A stretch of 64,000 bases of DNA, taken from contig NZ_CANMIR010000005.1 of NCBI RefSeq assembly GCF_947498015.1, positions 1 to 64,000 of the forward strand, in the 5' to 3' direction. The notes under the pieces are model-generated. The model worked only from the letters and a program-made list of their open reading frames with translations, did not search any database and was not told the origin of the DNA. Made by a program: the position numbers and the translations under genes. Position 1 is the stretch's first letter. Every line of letters begins with the position of its first letter. Source of the DNA: an uncultured Neptuniibacter sp. GTDB taxonomy: Bacteria > Pseudomonadota > Gammaproteobacteria > Pseudomonadales > Balneatricaceae. Below, in pieces: positions 20,394 through 30,291 of this stretch.

Positions 20394-20499
20394 TTTTCAT
20401 GGAGCAGTTGGGAAGGAGAGTATACCTGTTGCGCAAGGCATTTTATGCTATTTTAGGGTTTCCTTTATTAAGTTTTGTGCGTTAATGCACACTTTTTGT

Positions 20500-21504
20500 A
20501 TGTCTGATAATAAAAATAAAAGCCATTCATTGACCGATCGCTACGGTCGCACTGTCGATTATATTCGGCTCTCTGTGACCGACCGATGTGATTTTCGCTG
20601 CGTTTACTGCATGGGCGAAAATATGAAATTTTTACCCCATGAACAAGTGCTTACGCTGGAAGAGTTGGAGCAAGTGGCTGCGGCATTTGTTGGACTGGGC
20701 GTGCGGAAAATTAAGCTCACAGGCGGAGAACCGCTGGTCCGTCGTGATGTTATCAAACTGATTCAATCTCTGGGGCAGCTTGATGCTGAGCTATCGATTA
20801 CAACAAATGGTTCTCAACTGACAGAGATGGCTCCAGCTCTCAGACAAGCTGGAGTGAACCGTCTCAATATCAGTATCGATAGTCTGCAGGAGAGTCGCTT
20901 CAGGGAGATGACCCGTATCGGGAAATTACCTAAGGTTCTCGCAGGTATTGATGAGGCGATTGTTCAGGGCTTTGATCGTATCAAACTTAACGCGGTGATT
21001 ATGAAGGGGCGGAATGATGATGAGATTCTGGATCTGGTACATTTTGCCCGCGAGAAAGGTGTTGATGTTAGCTTTATTGAAGAGATGCCATTGGGTGTAA
21101 TTTCAGAGCATGATCGTGCTGATGTTTATTGCTCAAGTGATGAGGTTAAAGCGGTCATTGAATCACACTATCCTCTCCATGCGACGACAGAAAAAACTGC
21201 TGGCCCATCCCGTTACTATCGCATGAGTGATTGTGAATCCCGGGTGGGTTTTATCTCTCCACATAGCCATAACTTCTGTTCTGAATGTAACCGTGTGCGG
21301 GTGACGGTAGAGGGCAGGTTACTTCTCTGTTTAGGCAATGAACATTCAGTCGACCTTCGTGAAACATTAAGAGCGTTTCCCAATGATCAATCTCGGTTAC
21401 AGGATGTGATTGTTAAGGCGATGGATCTTAAACCGGAAAAACATGAATTTGACCTAGAAGATGAACCACAGATCGTCCGTTTTATGAATATGACTGGCGG
21501 ATAA
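20500..21504 (+). CDS. moaA: GTP 3',8-cyclase (molybdenum cofactor step 1)
   Basis: MoaA is a radical SAM enzyme that cyclises GTP on the way to cyclic pyranopterin monophosphate. The 334-residue product has the N-terminal cluster motif CDFRCVYC and the C-terminal cluster cysteines ([10 protein letters not shown] then LLLC), and ends in the functional double glycine (FMNMTGG). The start at 20500 gives family length. An ATG at 20485 would add five residues, and neither has a good ribosome site. Confidence 0.95.
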   Translation: MSDNKNKSHSLTDRYGRTVDYIRLSVTDRCDFRCVYCMGENMKFLPHEQVLTLEELEQVAAAFVGLGVRKIKLTGGEPLVRRDVIKLIQSLGQLDAELSITTNGSQLTEMAPALRQAGVNRLNISIDSLQESRFREMTRIGKLPKVLAGIDEAIVQGFDRIKLNAVIMKGRNDDEILDLVHFAREKGVDVSFIEEMPLGVISEHDRADVYCSSDEVKAVIESHYPLHATTEKTAGPSRYYRMSDCESRVGFISPHSHNFCSECNRVRVTVEGRLLLCLGNEHSVDLRETLRAFPNDQSRLQDVIVKAMDLKPEKHEFDLEDEPQIVRFMNMTGG

Positions 21505-21562
21505 CTCGTGGTACTCAGTTGTGGATAACTTAGTTAATACCCCGAAAGAATAAGGAATACCC

Positions 21563-22099
21563 ATGTCCCATACGCCAAATGATGCGGATTTCGTGCCGCT
21601 GAATATTGCGGTTCTAACTGTTTCAGATACGCGCACATTAGAAAATGATACCTCGGGTCAGACCCTGGTTGATCGGCTTCAGGCAACAGGTCATCAGTTG
21701 GGGGCTCGTGAGATCGTTATAGATGATGTCTATCAGATGCGGGCTGTCGTATCACAATGGATCGCAGATCCTGGTATTCATGTCATTATTACAACGGGGG
21801 GTACCGGTTTCTCCGGTAGGGACTCAACTCCTGAGGCGATGGCTCCGCTGTTTGATAAAACTATTGAGGGATTTGGTGAATATTTCCGCCATGTGTCTGC
21901 CTCACAGATCGGTACATCAACTATCCAGTCTCGCGCACTGGGCGGTCTTGCTAACGGTACAGTTATTTTCTGCCTTCCAGGTTCGACAGGGGCTTGTCGG
22001 ACGGGATGGGATGAGGTTATTGCTGAGCAGTTAGATCACCGTCACCGTCCTTGTAATTTTGTAGCAATGATCATGAAGCATCTTTCAGATAACCGTTAG
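21563..22099 (+). CDS. moaB: MoaB-type molybdopterin adenylyltransferase
   Basis: MoaB/MogA proteins activate molybdopterin with ATP for molybdate insertion. The 178-residue product has LNIAVLTVSDTRTLENDTSG at its start and the loop ITTGGTGFSGRDSTPEA, both family signatures. It is between moaA and moeA in the same direction. Whether it is catalytically MoaB or MogA cannot be told from the sequence alone. Confidence 0.93.
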   Translation: MSHTPNDADFVPLNIAVLTVSDTRTLENDTSGQTLVDRLQATGHQLGAREIVIDDVYQMRAVVSQWIADPGIHVIITTGGTGFSGRDSTPEAMAPLFDKTIEGFGEYFRHVSASQIGTSTIQSRALGGLANGTVIFCLPGSTGACRTGWDEVIAEQLDHRHRPCNFVAMIMKHLSDNR

Positions 22100-22108
22100 G
22101 GAAAGATT

Positions 22109-23329
22109 ATGGCTGGATGTGATAATCAGCAGAGTTTGATCCCTTTTGAGAGTGCGTTGAGTCTGTTGCTGGAAACTGCGGAAACCTCACTCATAGTGGA
22201 AACGGTACCGCTGGAGGCGGCTGTTGGTCGTATTCTGGCTGAATCACCCGTGGCTAAGGTGGCTGTTCCTCCTGCAGATAATAGTGGGATGGATGGTTAT
22301 GCAGTCAATACCGCTGACCTCAGCAGTGTTGCTCCTACGCAGCTTCCAGTGAGTCAGCGTATTCCAGCCGGTACTGCCCCAATGGGTTTAGTCTCAGGGA
22401 GTTGTGCGCGTATCTTTACCGGAGCTGAGATTCCAGAGGGCGCTGATGCTGTGGTGATGCAGGAGGATGTTGAGCTGCTGGAAAATGACGTCCTATTTCC
22501 CGCTGCGATCAGAGCGGGCGCGAATATTCGTCGTGCCGGTCAGGATATAAAGTCCGGTTCTCAGTTGTTTGCCTTAGGTGTCAGGTTGCAGCCAACTGAT
22601 CTGGGTGTGCTGGCCTCTGCTGGGTTGGCCAAAGTGAGTGTCTATCGCCGGCTTAAGGTTGCAATTATGTCGACCGGCGATGAGCTGGTAGAGCCTGGGA
22701 ATGCCCTGAGTGCCGGGAAGATCTACAACTCCAATCGATATATTCTGCAAGGCCTGTTGCGCAAGTTGGGGATGGACGTAATTGATATGGGGCGAGTTGA
22801 GGACAGTGCTGTTGCGACACAGGAGGCACTGAGGCGGGCGGCTGAAACCTCTGATGTTATTGTTAGTACGGGGGGAGTCTCTGTCGGAGAGGAGGATCAT
22901 GTTAAATCTTCAGCTGAGGCACTGGGCTCGCTCAAACTATGGCGGGTCGCAATTAAGCCGGGCAAGCCGGTCGCATATGGCGAGGTTCTAGGAACTCCAT
23001 TCATAGGTCTGCCGGGAAATCCTGCTTCTACATTAGTGACCTTCTGCCTGTTGGCAAGGCCCTTTTTAATGAAGCTGCAAGGCGCGGAGTATAAGCCTCC
23101 ATTGAAACTTATTGTCGCTGCTGGGTTTAGTCGAAGCCGGGTAATGAAACGGCAAGAGTATCTTCGGGTTCGAGTTGAAAGTGATCGGTTGGTTCCTTAT
23201 GTAAATCAAAGTTCCGGGGTGCTCTCATCAGCCAGTTGGGCGGATGGTTTGGCAGTTATACCGCCCGGAATTGTGGTATCAGAGGGAGATCCGCTAGGGT
23301 TTATTCCTTTTTCAGAGCTTCTAGGGTAA
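22109..23329 (+). CDS. moeA: molybdopterin molybdenumtransferase
   Basis: MoeA inserts molybdenum into adenylated molybdopterin. The 406-residue product has the four-domain MoeA layout. Seen are the PADNSGMDGYAV motif, FTGAEIPEGADAVVMQED, STGDELVEPG and the GGVSVGEEDHVK and GLPGNPAS loops. It follows moaB by nine bases and is probably co-transcribed with it. Confidence 0.96.
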   Translation: MAGCDNQQSLIPFESALSLLLETAETSLIVETVPLEAAVGRILAESPVAKVAVPPADNSGMDGYAVNTADLSSVAPTQLPVSQRIPAGTAPMGLVSGSCARIFTGAEIPEGADAVVMQEDVELLENDVLFPAAIRAGANIRRAGQDIKSGSQLFALGVRLQPTDLGVLASAGLAKVSVYRRLKVAIMSTGDELVEPGNALSAGKIYNSNRYILQGLLRKLGMDVIDMGRVEDSAVATQEALRRAAETSDVIVSTGGVSVGEEDHVKSSAEALGSLKLWRVAIKPGKPVAYGEVLGTPFIGLPGNPASTLVTFCLLARPFLMKLQGAEYKPPLKLIVAAGFSRSRVMKRQEYLRVRVESDRLVPYVNQSSGVLSSASWADGLAVIPPGIVVSEGDPLGFIPFSELLG

Positions 23330-23409
23330 TACCTCCTAATTTCTCTGCATTCAGCATAGGAAAACGGTAAAATAAGGGCTTATTTTTAAGAACTGTTTCC
23401 GAGGAACGA

Positions 23410-24519
23410 ATGTCAGAGCAGCAGGACCCGTACAAAGAGATCAGGCCCTACAATGATAGTGAAGTCGCAGATACACTGACCAACATTCTCCATAATGATG
23501 AGTTTTTAACTGCGGTCACCCGTTATCAGTTCCCTAAGATGGCAGCTCGCTTTGGTTGGCTGCTAAAACCATTTGTTCGTATAGCGCTCGCGGCAAAGGT
23601 TGGTGAAGTAGACAGTATCTATGATTTTCAGATGCTGGTGGCGAACTACATGAAGAAAATGATCGCTCGTACTACAACGAAACTGAGTTGTAGTGGTATT
23701 GACCTGCTGGATCCTGAAGAAGCCTATCTGTTCATCTCGAATCACCGCGATATAGCGATGGACCCCGCTTTTGTGAATTGGGTACGTCATCAGTACGGCA
23801 TGGATACAGTCCGAATTGCCATTGGTGATAATCTGTTACAAAAGCCCTATGTCTCTGACATCATGCGTCTGAATAAAAGTTTTATCGTCAATCGCTCCGC
23901 TACCGGGCGCGAAATGATGAAGGCGCTGACACAACTATCCTCTTATATTGATCACAGTATTCAGAGTGGTCAGTCCATCTGGCTGGCGCAACGGGAAGGG
24001 CGGGCCAAAGATGGCAATGATGCTACGGATCCTGCGCTGCTCAAAATGCTCTATATGGCTCACCGAAAAGCGCGTAGCTTTGCTGAACAAGGTAAGCGCT
24101 TGAATATCGTACCAGTCTCTATCTCCTATGAGTACGATCCTTGTGATTACCTGAAAGCTAACGAGTTATATGCAAAAGCCACTGAAGGTGGTTATGAGAA
24201 AGCGCAATTTGAAGATATCTCCAGCATCGTTAAGGGAATTACCGGTGATAAGGGCCATGTTCACATCGCTTTTGGTGATCCGATTGAGGATGATTTTGAT
24301 AGTCCTGAAGCATTGGCTGAAGAGATCGATCGCCAGATTATCTCCAATTATTATCTCCACCCTTCTAACCTTTTGGCTGCCGGTCAGGATGGCGAGATTA
24401 GTTCTGAACAGCGCGAAGGATTTGAATCCCGTTTAGCGAGTGTGAGTGAGGGCGCTCGGGATATCTTGCGCCAAATGTACGCTAACCCTGTTGCGAATCA
24501 GAAAAATTTGCAGGAGTAA
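23410..24519 (+). CDS. PlsC-family glycerol-phosphate acyltransferase-like protein
   Basis: A 369-residue protein with the acyltransferase fold of the PlsB/PlsC superfamily. The catalytic block reads [15 protein letters not shown], with six positions from the histidine to the final aspartate (the usual motif has five). A second block is [15 protein letters not shown], and [14 protein letters not shown] stands where the phosphate-binding motif is expected. It contains no signal peptide. It sits between moeA and moaC, ending two bases before moaC, so it is in the cofactor operon although its likely job is phospholipid synthesis. Substrate unknown. Confidence 0.8.
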   Translation: MSEQQDPYKEIRPYNDSEVADTLTNILHNDEFLTAVTRYQFPKMAARFGWLLKPFVRIALAAKVGEVDSIYDFQMLVANYMKKMIARTTTKLSCSGIDLLDPEEAYLFISNHRDIAMDPAFVNWVRHQYGMDTVRIAIGDNLLQKPYVSDIMRLNKSFIVNRSATGREMMKALTQLSSYIDHSIQSGQSIWLAQREGRAKDGNDATDPALLKMLYMAHRKARSFAEQGKRLNIVPVSISYEYDPCDYLKANELYAKATEGGYEKAQFEDISSIVKGITGDKGHVHIAFGDPIEDDFDSPEALAEEIDRQIISNYYLHPSNLLAAGQDGEISSEQREGFESRLASVSEGARDILRQMYANPVANQKNLQE

Positions 24520-24521
24520 TT

Positions 24522-25004
24522 ATGAGTCAGTTAACGCATCTGGATGATCAGGGGCATGCCAATATGGTGGATGTCTCCGAGAAAGCGGTCAGTTTTCGCG
24601 AGGCAACGGCCTACGCTGAGGTGCAGATGCAACCTGCAACCCTAAGCTTAATTACCGAGGGTGGGCATAAAAAAGGGGATGTACTGGCGGTGGCGCGTAT
24701 TGCGGGCATTCAGGCTGCAAAAAGAACCAGTGAGTTGATTCCATTGTGCCACCCGCTCATGCTGAGCAAAGTAGCCGTTGAACTGCAGCCAGATGAACAG
24801 CGTTCCTTGATTGCAATTACTGCAACCTGCAAGCTTTCCGGACAGACCGGTGTTGAGATGGAGGCCTTAACGGCGGCTTCGGTGGCTGGCCTGACAATTT
24901 ATGATATGTGTAAGGCCGTGGACAAAGGCATGGTGATCAGTGCAGTTAAATTGCTGGAGAAAAAAGGTGGCAAAAGTGGCCACTGGAAGGTGGAGGAATC
25001 GTGA
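24522..25004 (+). CDS. moaC: cyclic pyranopterin monophosphate synthase
   Basis: MoaC completes cyclic pyranopterin monophosphate after MoaA. The 160-residue product has the family motifs [11 protein letters not shown], the LIPLCHPL loop and [20 protein letters not shown]. It starts two bases after the acyltransferase and overlaps moaD by four. Confidence 0.97.
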   Translation: MSQLTHLDDQGHANMVDVSEKAVSFREATAYAEVQMQPATLSLITEGGHKKGDVLAVARIAGIQAAKRTSELIPLCHPLMLSKVAVELQPDEQRSLIAITATCKLSGQTGVEMEALTAASVAGLTIYDMCKAVDKGMVISAVKLLEKKGGKSGHWKVEES

Positions 25005-25255
25005 ATATTAATGTTGTTTATTTTGCCAGCCTTCGTGAACGGTTAGGTCTATCAGAAGAGCAGGTCGAAATTTCTGGTGAGGTGACTGTGGCTTCCCTGA
25101 TCGATCTTCTGGTCGAACAGCATGGGGATAAGTGGTCTGAATTTCTACGTGAGAGTCAGGTGCTGGTGGCGGTTAATCAAGAGATGGTAGAGCGGGATCA
25201 GATGCTCTCTGGTGACGATGAGGTGGCTTTTTTTCCACCGGTGACAGGAGGGTGA
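25001..25255 (+). CDS. moaD: molybdopterin synthase sulfur-carrier subunit (GTG start)
   Basis: MoaD is the ubiquitin-like sulfur carrier of molybdopterin synthase. The 84-residue product has the beta-grasp start [13 protein letters not shown] and ends PPVTGG, the diglycine that is thiocarboxylated. The GTG start overlaps the moaC stop (GTGA). Its partner moaE is not in the window. Confidence 0.94.
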   Translation: MNINVVYFASLRERLGLSEEQVEISGEVTVASLIDLLVEQHGDKWSEFLRESQVLVAVNQEMVERDQMLSGDDEVAFFPPVTGG

Positions 25256-25257
25256 GT

Positions 25258-25998
25258 ATGTCTCAGAAACGGGCAGGTCTAGGGCATAAAATACGTGCTG
25301 GGATCTATTATCTTGGATTTTATCCGTTGACGATTGTGCACGCCTCACTGAGTCTATTGTTATCGCCGCTGATGAATTTCCAGCAGCGCTTTCGGTTTGT
25401 CACCTTGATCAATTACTTCTATATCTTCTGGTTGAAGCTATGTTGCGGAGTAGGGGTAAAGGTTTCAGGGAGAGAAAACCTTCCCAAAGAGGGAGCCTAT
25501 GTTGTCGTTGCGAACCATCAGAGTGAGTGGGAAACGCTGTTTTTACAAACCTTAGTTCGCCCACAATGCACTGTATTAAAAAAGGAGCTGTTGAAAATAC
25601 CTTTCTTCGGTTGGGCGCTAGGCTTGTTGAACCCGATTGCTATCGACCGCAGTCAGCGCCGAGGGGCTCTGAAACAGCTGCTGACTGAAGGAAAATCACG
25701 ATTGCAGGATGAGATTCCGGTGATTATCTTTCCTCAAGGTACGCGAGTGCCTGTGGGTAAAATGGGTAAGTTCAATAAAGGCGGTGCGATGCTGGCGTTG
25801 AGCGCGGGTGTCCCTGTGGTGCCAATGATCCATGATGCGGGCCTTTACTGGCCAGGTAAAAGTTTTGCGAAATTTCCAGGCACTGTTCAGCTTCATGTGG
25901 GAGAGCCTATCCCTGTTGAGGGGCGAAGTGTAGATGAGATTCATGCCGATATGGTTGACTGGTTGGAAACGCATATGAAGCAGTTAGAGATTGCATAA
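25258..25998 (+). CDS. plsC: 1-acyl-sn-glycerol-3-phosphate acyltransferase
   Basis: This enzyme acylates lysophosphatidic acid to phosphatidic acid at the inner membrane. The 246-residue product has a hydrophobic N-terminal segment (about residues 15-50) and the catalytic block VVANHQSEWET, where glutamate replaces the usual aspartate. Further on are IDRSQRRGAL and FPQGTRVPVG. The ATG at 25258 is chosen because AGGAGGG lies just before it; a GTG at 25252 would sit on that site. It is the last gene of the moaA cluster before a bidirectional terminator. Confidence 0.92.
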   Translation: MSQKRAGLGHKIRAGIYYLGFYPLTIVHASLSLLLSPLMNFQQRFRFVTLINYFYIFWLKLCCGVGVKVSGRENLPKEGAYVVVANHQSEWETLFLQTLVRPQCTVLKKELLKIPFFGWALGLLNPIAIDRSQRRGALKQLLTEGKSRLQDEIPVIIFPQGTRVPVGKMGKFNKGGAMLALSAGVPVVPMIHDAGLYWPGKSFAKFPGTVQLHVGEPIPVEGRSVDEIHADMVDWLETHMKQLEIA

Positions 25999-26023
25999 GG
26001 TTTCCTGCGGTAGAGCAGGCATT

Positions 26024-26050
26024 AAAAAACCGCCATATGGCGGTTTTTTT
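26024..26050. terminator. bidirectional terminator between plsC and fabB
   Basis: AAAAAACCGCC and GGCGGTTTTTT form an 11-bp stem around ATAT, flanked by A and T runs, between two convergent genes. Confidence 0.95.
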
Positions 26051-26068
26051 ATTAGGTGAGGTAACAGC

Positions 26069-27286
26069 TTAGCTATCTAGCTTTTCGAAAACCAGGGTGC
26101 AGTTAGTACCACCGAAACCAAAGCTGTTAGACATAACACGCTTCAGGTCTACATTTTCCTGTTTCTCAATCGCAATCGGCATACCTTCTGCGTCAGCATC
26201 AAGTTCATCGATGTTTGCTGAGGCTGCGATGAAGTTATTTTCCTGCATAAGCAGAGAGTAAACCGCTTCCTGAACACCCGCAGCACCCAGAGAGTGACCA
26301 GACAGAGACTTGGTGGATGTTACGGTTGGCATGTCACTGCCAAACGCTTCTTTCATCGCTTTCAGTTCCTGCATATCACCTGCTGGTGTAGAGGTCCCGT
26401 GTGCGTTGATATAATCGATCTTACCATCAACAGTTGCCATCGCTTGCTTCATGCAGCGTGCAGCGCCTTCGCCTGAAGGAGCAACCATGTCGTAACCGTC
26501 AGATGTTGCGCCGTAGCCAACCAGCTCAGCGTAGATCTTAGCGCCACGAGCTACAGCGTGCTCGTACTCTTCGATAACCAGAATGCCTGCGCCACCAGAG
26601 ATAACAAATCCGTCTCGGTTAGCATCGTATGCGCGGGATGCTTTTTCTGGGGTCTCGTTGTATTTGCTGGAGAGTGCGCCCATCGCATCAAACATCGCAG
26701 TCTGCACCCAGTGCAGCTCTTCACCGCCACCGGCAAACACGATATCCTGTTTGCCCAGTTGGATCTGCTCAGCAGCGTTGCCGATACAGTGTGCACTGGT
26801 CGCACATGCGGACGTGATGGAGTAGTTAACGCCCTTGATTTTGAAAGGGGTTGCAAGACACGCAGAGACAGTAGAACCCATTGTGCGAGTAACACGGTAG
26901 GGACCTACACGCTTAACACCCTTCTGACGAGTGATGTCCGCTGTTTCTACGATGTTGTCAGCAGATGCGCCACCAGAGCCTACAATCAGGCCGGTCCGCT
27001 CGTTGGATACCTGATCTTCAGCTAAGCCTGAGTCAGCGATCGCTTCCTGCATTGCGATGTAAGTGTATGCTGCTGCATCACCCATGAAACGTAACAGTTT
27101 ACGATCGATCTTCTCAGAGAAATCGATATCAATGCTGCCGGCTACCTGGCTACGGAAACCGCGCTCTTTGTAATCTTCCTGGAACTTGATTCCAGAACGA
27201 CCCTGCTGCAGTGATTCCAGAACAGCTTCTTTATCTGTACCCAGACAAGAAACGATCCCCATACCAGTAACAACAACGCGACGCAT
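26069..27286 (-). CDS. fabB: 3-oxoacyl-ACP synthase I
   Basis: FabB elongates fatty acids and is essential for the unsaturated branch. The 405-residue thiolase-fold product has the nucleophile motif [13 protein letters not shown] and the two histidine motifs ([22 protein letters not shown]), and ends [17 protein letters not shown]. It lies 146 bases behind fabA on the same strand, the standard fabA-fabB operon for anaerobic unsaturated fatty acid synthesis. Confidence 0.97.
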   Translation of the reverse strand: MRRVVVTGMGIVSCLGTDKEAVLESLQQGRSGIKFQEDYKERGFRSQVAGSIDIDFSEKIDRKLLRFMGDAAAYTYIAMQEAIADSGLAEDQVSNERTGLIVGSGGASADNIVETADITRQKGVKRVGPYRVTRTMGSTVSACLATPFKIKGVNYSITSACATSAHCIGNAAEQIQLGKQDIVFAGGGEELHWVQTAMFDAMGALSSKYNETPEKASRAYDANRDGFVISGGAGILVIEEYEHAVARGAKIYAELVGYGATSDGYDMVAPSGEGAARCMKQAMATVDGKIDYINAHGTSTPAGDMQELKAMKEAFGSDMPTVTSTKSLSGHSLGAAGVQEAVYSLLMQENNFIAASANIDELDADAEGMPIAIEKQENVDLKRVMSNSFGFGGTNCTLVFEKLDS

Positions 27287-27384
27287 GTGCTTCTCTCTCT
27301 TTTTCTAAATTGAGGTGCTTATTTTCCGTGAATCCTGAGCGTTTTGCTACCTGAATCGTGAAAAACAGCGTGGAAAATATACGA

Positions 27385-27406
27385 AAGGCCCTGAAATCAG
27401 AGCCTT
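27385..27406 (-). promoter_or_regulatory. hairpin in the fabA-fabB spacer
   Basis: AAGGC-c-CTGA and TCAG-a-GCCTT form a nine-pair stem with one internal mismatch and a two-base loop. There is only a short T-run on the minus strand, so it could attenuate rather than end transcription. Confidence 0.4.
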
Positions 27407-27432
27407 AGTAGTTCATAAATCCCGATTAAGGA

Positions 27433-27948
27433 TTAGAAATTATCAGTGGAAGTGAACAGGCCTACGCGCAGGTCTTTAGCTGTGTAGATCTCACGACCGT
27501 CAACAGACATGCTGCCATCAGCGATACCCATAACCAGCTTGCGCTCAATTACGCGTTTGAGCTGGATGTGATAGGTCACTTTTTTCGCGTTTGGCAGAAC
27601 TTGGCCAAAGAACTTAACTTCTCCAGAGCCCAGGGCGCGTCCACGGCCAGGATTGCCTTTCCATCCCAGATAGAAGCCAACAATCTGCCACATCGCATCA
27701 AGTCCAAGGCAGCCAGGCATAACAGGGTCTTCTTCAAAGTGACAGCCAAAGAACCAAAGGTCGGGATTGATATCGAGCTCGGCGATAATCTCGCCCTTGC
27801 CGAATTCGCCACCGTCTTCAGTGATTTTCAGGATGCGATCCATCATCAGCATATTGCCAATTGGCAGACGCGCATTGCCAGGTCCAAACATGTCGCCGTG
27901 GCCGCAAGACAGCAGCTCATCGCGATTAAAAGAGGAAGGTCTTGTCAT
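27433..27948 (-). CDS. fabA: 3-hydroxydecanoyl-ACP dehydratase/isomerase
   Basis: FabA dehydrates 3-hydroxydecanoyl-ACP and isomerises the product, the entry to unsaturated fatty acids. The 171-residue hot-dog-fold product has the active-site block [21 protein letters not shown], containing the catalytic histidine and, later, the aspartate of GLDAMW, and then [18 protein letters not shown]-like hexamer on the minus strand (27995-28000) could be its promoter, although the -35 region is poor; I see no recognisable FabR or FadR site. Confidence 0.97.
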   Translation of the reverse strand: MTRPSSFNRDELLSCGHGDMFGPGNARLPIGNMLMMDRILKITEDGGEFGKGEIIAELDINPDLWFFGCHFEEDPVMPGCLGLDAMWQIVGFYLGWKGNPGRGRALGSGEVKFFGQVLPNAKKVTYHIQLKRVIERKLVMGIADGSMSVDGREIYTAKDLRVGLFTSTDNF

Positions 27949-28070
27949 TAGCTTCTGTTTATCCGGGTTTTTTTATAAGTAAAAATATCGCGCAATTATA
28001 CAGACTTAAGGGCCTCTAGGCACGATCTGTGTCATATTAATTGAGCAAAATGTTTACGACTTAGGGTGTA

Positions 28071-28694
28071 ATGGGCGTTATGGAGCATGATTTTTGGCAT
28101 CAGCGTTGGTCTGAAGGGCGAATTGGTTTTCATCAGGCAGAGGTCAATACCTTCCTGAAAGATTATTGGTCGCAGTTAGAGTTGGGTGGGCAAGGGGGCG
28201 TTTTTGTGCCTCTTTGCGGTAAAAGCCGGGATATGCTCTGGCTGAAGGAGTTGGGCCATGATGTGCTGGGTGTTGAGTTAAGCAGGGAAGCCTGTGAATC
28301 GTTTTTCGCAGAGATGGGTGCGGTAGGCAGTGTGGAGCGGAGGGAGGCTTTTGGGGCGCATTACAGCGAGGGTATTACGCTGTTATGTGGAGATTTCTTT
28401 GCATTATCAGAGTATGAGCTGAACGCGGTGGTAGCAGTTTATGATCGTGCGGCTTTGGTTGCACTGCCTGAAGAGATGCGAAAGAGATACGCGGTTCTGC
28501 TCAACCGGATTTTACCCAAAGGTGTAAAACTATTGCTGGTGACGCTGGAATTCGATGCGCTCACCGGTCCCCCTTTCAGTGTTTCCGAGACTGAGGTGAG
28601 GACGCTTTTTTCGCAACGTTTTGATATTCAGCGGCTGGGCTCGGGTTGTGATGGTGATAAGACTGAGGTTGTGTGGCTGTTAAGGGATAAATAG
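28071..28694 (+). CDS. tpm: thiopurine S-methyltransferase
   Basis: A SAM-dependent methyltransferase of the thiopurine/tellurite-selenite methylating family. The 207-residue product has the family start HDFWHQRWSEGRIGFHQ, then VFVPLCGKSRDMLWL as the SAM-binding loop and VYDRAALVALPEEMR. Two starts are possible: ATG at 28071, with AGGG five bases upstream, or ATG at 28080 (MEHDFW), which matches relatives better. Natural substrate unknown. Confidence 0.9.
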   Translation: MGVMEHDFWHQRWSEGRIGFHQAEVNTFLKDYWSQLELGGQGGVFVPLCGKSRDMLWLKELGHDVLGVELSREACESFFAEMGAVGSVERREAFGAHYSEGITLLCGDFFALSEYELNAVVAVYDRAALVALPEEMRKRYAVLLNRILPKGVKLLLVTLEFDALTGPPFSVSETEVRTLFSQRFDIQRLGSGCDGDKTEVVWLLRDK

Positions 28695-28701
28695 GAAAGG
28701 T

Positions 28702-28732
28702 GATCAGTACCTGAGTGCAACAGGTACTGATC
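28702..28732. terminator. 12-bp perfect hairpin between convergent tpm and ispB
   Basis: GATCAGTACCTG and CAGGTACTGATC pair perfectly around AGTGCAA. It lacks T-tracts on either strand, so it may block or slow polymerase from both sides rather than be a classical terminator. Confidence 0.6.
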
Positions 28733-28740
28733 TGATTAGC

Positions 28741-29709
28741 TTAGCTTTTACGTTTGACGGCCAGATGCGCAAGTTGAATTAAGGTTTCTTTAAAGGAGCT
28801 GTCGCTGAGTGCATTCAGTGCGTCAATTGCTTTGTCTGCTTCTGCCTGGGCCTTCTGTTGAGTGTACTCTATGGCGCCAGTGTCTTTGACAATATCAAGA
28901 ATTGGCTGGAGGTCATCGAGGCCGCCCTTACGAATGGCCTGGCGAACAAGTTGGCGCTGCTCTTCTGTGCCTGCCCGCATGGCATGGATCAGTGGGAGGG
29001 TCGCTTTCCCCTCTGCGAGGTCATCACCGACATTTTTTCCCATCTCTTCAGCGGTCGAGAGGTAATCCATCACGTCATCAATGAGCTGGAATGCTGTTCC
29101 CAGATGTAACCCGTATAGACGGAGGCCTTCGCGAACTTCGCTGTCTGTATCTGCAAGAATGGCTCCCGCTTCTGTAGCGGCTTCAAATAGCATGGCCGTC
29201 TTACCCAGAATCACCTGCATATAAGCGTCTTCAGTGGTATCGGGGTTGCGGGTGTTCAGTAGCTGGAGAACTTCTCCCTCTGCGATGATATTAGTTGCAT
29301 TGGAGATGACGTTCATGATCTCCATTGAGCCGATCTCGACCATAATCTGAAAGGCTCTGGAGTAGAGGAAGTCGCCTACCAGTACACTCGGAGCATTACC
29401 CCATTTTGCATTGGCAGTATCTTTTCCTCTGCGCAGCTCGGAGTTATCCACAACGTCATCATGCAAAAGTGTAGCGGTGTGGATGAATTCAATAATGGCT
29501 GCCAAGGAGATATGGTTCTGTCCCTGATAGCCAGCGGCATTAGCTGCAAGGAGTACCAGCAGAGGGCGTATACGCTTACCACCACTTTCAACAATATAGT
29601 GGCCAATTTTCTCCACCAGAGGAACATTGGAGCCGAGGTGATTGATGATGTAATCATTGACGGCTTCAAATTGGGGCTCTACTACGGGGTTGAGTTGGTG
29701 TGGCTGCAT
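28741..29709 (-). CDS. ispB: all-trans polyprenyl (octaprenyl) diphosphate synthase
   Basis: IspB makes the side chain of ubiquinone. The 322-residue product has the two aspartate-rich motifs of polyprenyl synthases (LLHDDVVDNSELRRG and QLIDDVMDY) and the GGKRIRPLL substrate motif. It is divergent from rplU, as in Pseudomonas and E. coli. Chain length (C40 or C45) cannot be read from the sequence. Confidence 0.95.
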   Translation of the reverse strand: MQPHQLNPVVEPQFEAVNDYIINHLGSNVPLVEKIGHYIVESGGKRIRPLLVLLAANAAGYQGQNHISLAAIIEFIHTATLLHDDVVDNSELRRGKDTANAKWGNAPSVLVGDFLYSRAFQIMVEIGSMEIMNVISNATNIIAEGEVLQLLNTRNPDTTEDAYMQVILGKTAMLFEAATEAGAILADTDSEVREGLRLYGLHLGTAFQLIDDVMDYLSTAEEMGKNVGDDLAEGKATLPLIHAMRAGTEEQRQLVRQAIRKGGLDDLQPILDIVKDTGAIEYTQQKAQAEADKAIDALNALSDSSFKETLIQLAHLAVKRKS

Positions 29710-29821
29710 AATGATGACTGCTGTCTGACAAATTTTATAATGTAAGCGCGAATGCTAGGGGGCAGGTAAGTGACTGTCAAGAAATGAACACAAGGCGGTA
29801 CATCACCCTAGTGGATTAAAG

Positions 29822-29850
29822 TTGTGCTGTATTGGGGTTTGCTATATAAT
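29822..29850 (+). promoter_or_regulatory. sigma-70 promoter of rplU-rpmA
   Basis: TTGTGC, 17 bases and a perfect TATAAT. The predicted transcript start is near 29857, giving a leader of about 97 bases. Confidence 0.8.
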
Positions 29851-29856
29851 CGCGCG

Positions 29857-29953
29857 CCCTGACCCATCCAATAATGGCTCCCTACCATATGGTGAAACCA
29901 TTAGAAGTAGGCCTTTTTCATAGTAGCTGGGTGGGCAAATAACGGAGATTAAA
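29857..29953 (+). promoter_or_regulatory. structured rplU leader
   Basis: The leader contains the palindrome ACCATATGGT, a nested AATGG/CCATT pair and an outer CCTAC/GTAGG pair, which together could form a multi-stem fold. This suggests autoregulation of rplU, but no known leader class is recognised. The end holds the ribosome site ACGGAG. Confidence 0.4.
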
Positions 29954-30265
29954 ATGTACGCAGTAATCGTAAGCGGTGGTAAACAGTACCGTGTCCAGGA
30001 AGGTGAAACCCTTAAACTGGAAAAACTGCAGGCTGAAGCGGGCGCAAACGTTGAGTTTGACCGTGTTCTGCTGGTTGGCAACGGCGATGACATCAAAATT
30101 GGTGAGCCTGTTGTAGATGGTGCTAAAGTGACTGCTGAAGTTGTTCAGCACGGCCGCGCGAAGAAAGTTGAGATCATCAAATTCAAGCGTCGTAAGCACC
30201 ACATGAAACGTCAGGGCCACCGTCAGTGGTTTACTGAAGTTAAAATTACTGGCATTTCTGCCTAA
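29954..30265 (+). CDS. rplU: 50S ribosomal protein L21
   Basis: L21 binds 23S rRNA with L20. The 103-residue product starts [18 protein letters not shown] and has the basic C-terminal block [16 protein letters not shown]. Full length. Confidence 0.98.
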   Translation: MYAVIVSGGKQYRVQEGETLKLEKLQAEAGANVEFDRVLLVGNGDDIKIGEPVVDGAKVTAEVVQHGRAKKVEIIKFKRRKHHMKRQGHRQWFTEVKITGISA

Positions 30266-30291
30266 TATTAACCGAGTTAGGAGTTAGATAG

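Noticed and set aside
20394..20499. Molybdenum-cofactor riboswitch before moaA
   Set aside because: The 106-base gap is too short and shows no recognisable Moco RNA features.
26558..27025. Long plus-strand frame (155 codons) opposite fabB
   Set aside because: It is antisense to an intact fabB and its translation is rich in cysteine and arginine without recognisable domains.
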